DNA from: Lachnoclostridium sp. UBA933 | GTDB lineage: Bacteria > Bacillota > Clostridia > Lachnospirales > Lachnospiraceae | Assembly (NCBI GenBank): GCA_002293545.1 | Contig: DBDL01000129.1 | Location: 1-7,392, forward strand | Direction: 5' to 3' | Length of the DNA: 7,392 bases | Shown: positions 6,359 through 7,392 of the stretch, in pieces | Position numbering within the stretch: position 1 is the first letter of the stretch | Layout of the letters: each line of letters starts with the position of its first letter | The notes under the pieces: generated by a model | Databases searched by the model: none | Told to the model about the DNA's origin: nothing | Seen by the model: only the letters and a program-made list of their open reading frames with translations | Program-made: the position numbers and the translations under genes

Positions 6359-7051
6359 ATGATAAAAATAACAGATGTCAAAAAAACATATGGGACAGGC
6401 CAAAATGCAACCGCCGCACTAAAGGGAGTTTCTTTTACGGTGAGCGGCGGTGAATTTATTGTGCTTTTGGGGGCTTCCGGTTCCGGAAAGTCCACATTAT
6501 TGCATGTGATATCCGGATTAGAGCAGCCGGACAGCGGTACCGTAGAGTATGATAACACAAATATCGCGGCATTATCCGAGAAAGATAAAACGGTATTCCG
6601 GAAAGATAAAGTCGGATTTATTTTTCAGCAATATTATTTGCTTCCGAATCTGAATGTAGATAAAAATGTAAAGATGGGTGCGGACTTGGCTGGAAATCAT
6701 GAGTACCGTAACATTATTGAAGCAGTGGGATTGGGTGACAAGATGAAGAAGTATCCGTCCGAGCTAAGCGGCGGGGAGCAGCAAAGGGTATCCATTGCAA
6801 GGGCATTGGCAAAAAAGCCGGAGGTTTTGTTTTTGGACGAGCCGACCGGTGCGCTGGATGAAGAAACCGGAAGGCAGATTTTAGACTATATCTGTAAGCT
6901 GCAAAAAGAAATTGGATTTTCTCTTGTAATGGTTACTCACAATACCAATATTGCGGAAATGGCACATACGATAATCCGGATGAACAGCGGAAGAATGATA
7001 GAAACCGTTCAAAATACCAAGCAGAAATCTGCATATGAGATAGGGTGGTGA
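6359..7051 (+). CDS. ABC transporter ATP-binding protein, MacB/LolD/BceA type
   Basis: This is the cytoplasmic ATPase subunit that powers the FtsX-type permease encoded next to it. The protein has 230 residues from the ATG at 6359, the normal size for this subfamily. All nucleotide-binding motifs are intact: Walker A GASGSGKST (38-46), the Q-loop in FIFQQYYLLPNL (about 87-98), the signature LSGGEQQ (136-142), Walker B VLFLDEP (156-162) followed by TGALD, and the switch His194 in VTHN. The FQQYYLLPNL and LDEPTGALD wording is typical of the MacB/LolD/BceA group, which acts in lipoprotein release, efflux of peptides or antimicrobials, or signalling. The substrate cannot be read from the sequence. 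The gene has its own promoter with tandem repeats and ends 4 bp before the permease start. Confidence 0.93.
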   Translation: MIKITDVKKTYGTGQNATAALKGVSFTVSGGEFIVLLGASGSGKSTLLHVISGLEQPDSGTVEYDNTNIAALSEKDKTVFRKDKVGFIFQQYYLLPNLNVDKNVKMGADLAGNHEYRNIIEAVGLGDKMKKYPSELSGGEQQRVSIARALAKKPEVLFLDEPTGALDEETGRQILDYICKLQKEIGFSLVMVTHNTNIAEMAHTIIRMNSGRMIETVQNTKQKSAYEIGW

Positions 7052-7055
7052 GAAT

Positions 7056-7392
7056 ATGGTGATTCATCCCAAAAATGCGGCTAAGCTGTTCGGTATTTTT
7101 ATTATGTGTTATTGTGCCGCTTTACCGTGTACCTTGTTTCTAAATTCCAACATAGATATGCTGCGGATTAAGGGACAGATTACGGATGCCAAAATGATGA
7201 AATATTTTGACATGGTGTTGTCTTCCGGTTATGTGACCAGTGCGATAGCCGGCGGTGCCTTATTCCTGACTACGGTTGTCATGTTATTTTTCTACATCAA
7301 GCATTATATTGATACACATAAACCGGAGCTTGGCATCTTAAAAGCGATGGGGTATTCCAACCGTAAAATAGCAAACAGCTTTTGGGTATTCG
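7056..7392 (+). CDS. FtsX-like ABC transporter permease, 3'-truncated by window edge
   Basis: An open frame starts at ATG 7056 and runs off the window (112 complete codons). The GGGTGG/GGTGAG stretch at the end of the ATPase gene can serve as ribosome site. The visible protein has a first membrane segment (about residues 10-28, KLFGIFIMCYCAALPCTLF), an external stretch of only about 30 residues, then a second segment (about 63-85, AIAGGALFLTTVVMLFFYI). HKPELGILKAMGYSNRKIANSF follows, the characteristic cytoplasmic loop of FtsX-domain permeases that contacts the ATPase. The short first loop differs from MacB, which has a large periplasmic domain there, and resembles BceB-like permeases, where the large domain comes later. 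Substrate is unknown and the rest of the protein is outside the window. Confidence 0.88.
   Translation, partial: MVIHPKNAAKLFGIFIMCYCAALPCTLFLNSNIDMLRIKGQITDAKMMKYFDMVLSSGYVTSAIAGGALFLTTVVMLFFYIKHYIDTHKPELGILKAMGYSNRKIANSFWVF

Overview
The window is a compact stretch of chromosome from a spore-forming, low-GC Firmicute, most likely one of the Clostridia and plausibly Lachnospiraceae-like. Three things support this. ComEC is followed by HolA, a common Firmicute order. Both subunits of dipicolinate synthase are present; many Clostridium sensu stricto species lack them, while other Clostridia and the Bacilli have them. The asparagine-synthetase homologue and the ABC transporter resemble gut-clostridial types. 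The genus cannot be fixed from the sequence alone.

Layout, all on the + strand: (1) 1-1775, the 3' part of comEC, a DNA-uptake channel whose 5' end lies outside the window. (2) 1823-2794, holA, the delta subunit of the DNA polymerase III clamp loader, with a strong housekeeping-type promoter overlapping the comEC stop codon. (3) 2892-3767 and 3770-4375, dpaA and dpaB, which make the spore-core compound dipicolinic acid. They are preceded by a 97-bp gap with a good match to a mother-cell (sigma-K-like) promoter. (4) 4403-6250, an asparagine-synthetase-family gene 27 bp after dpaB, probably in the same transcript. (5) 6359-7051 and 7056 to the end, an ABC ATPase and the start of its FtsX-type permease. 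They have their own sigma-A-type promoter and two tandem 27-bp repeats sitting on the predicted transcription start.

The genes fall into three transcription blocks: comEC/holA (housekeeping), dpaA-dpaB-asnB-like (probably sporulation) and the ABC exporter (separately regulated). No stretch longer than 108 bp lacks a gene. I saw no convincing rho-independent terminator, tRNA, rRNA, CRISPR array or mobile element.

The most unusual feature is the asparagine-synthetase homologue. It keeps the ATP-binding synthetase motifs, but the catalytic Cys2 of its glutaminase domain is Ser and the oxyanion-hole Asn is Asp (residue 81). It would normally be annotated as glutamine-hydrolysing, but the sequence argues against that. 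Its tight linkage to the dipicolinate genes raises the possibility of a sporulation-specific amide-forming or ammonia-dependent role. That role is inference, not shown.
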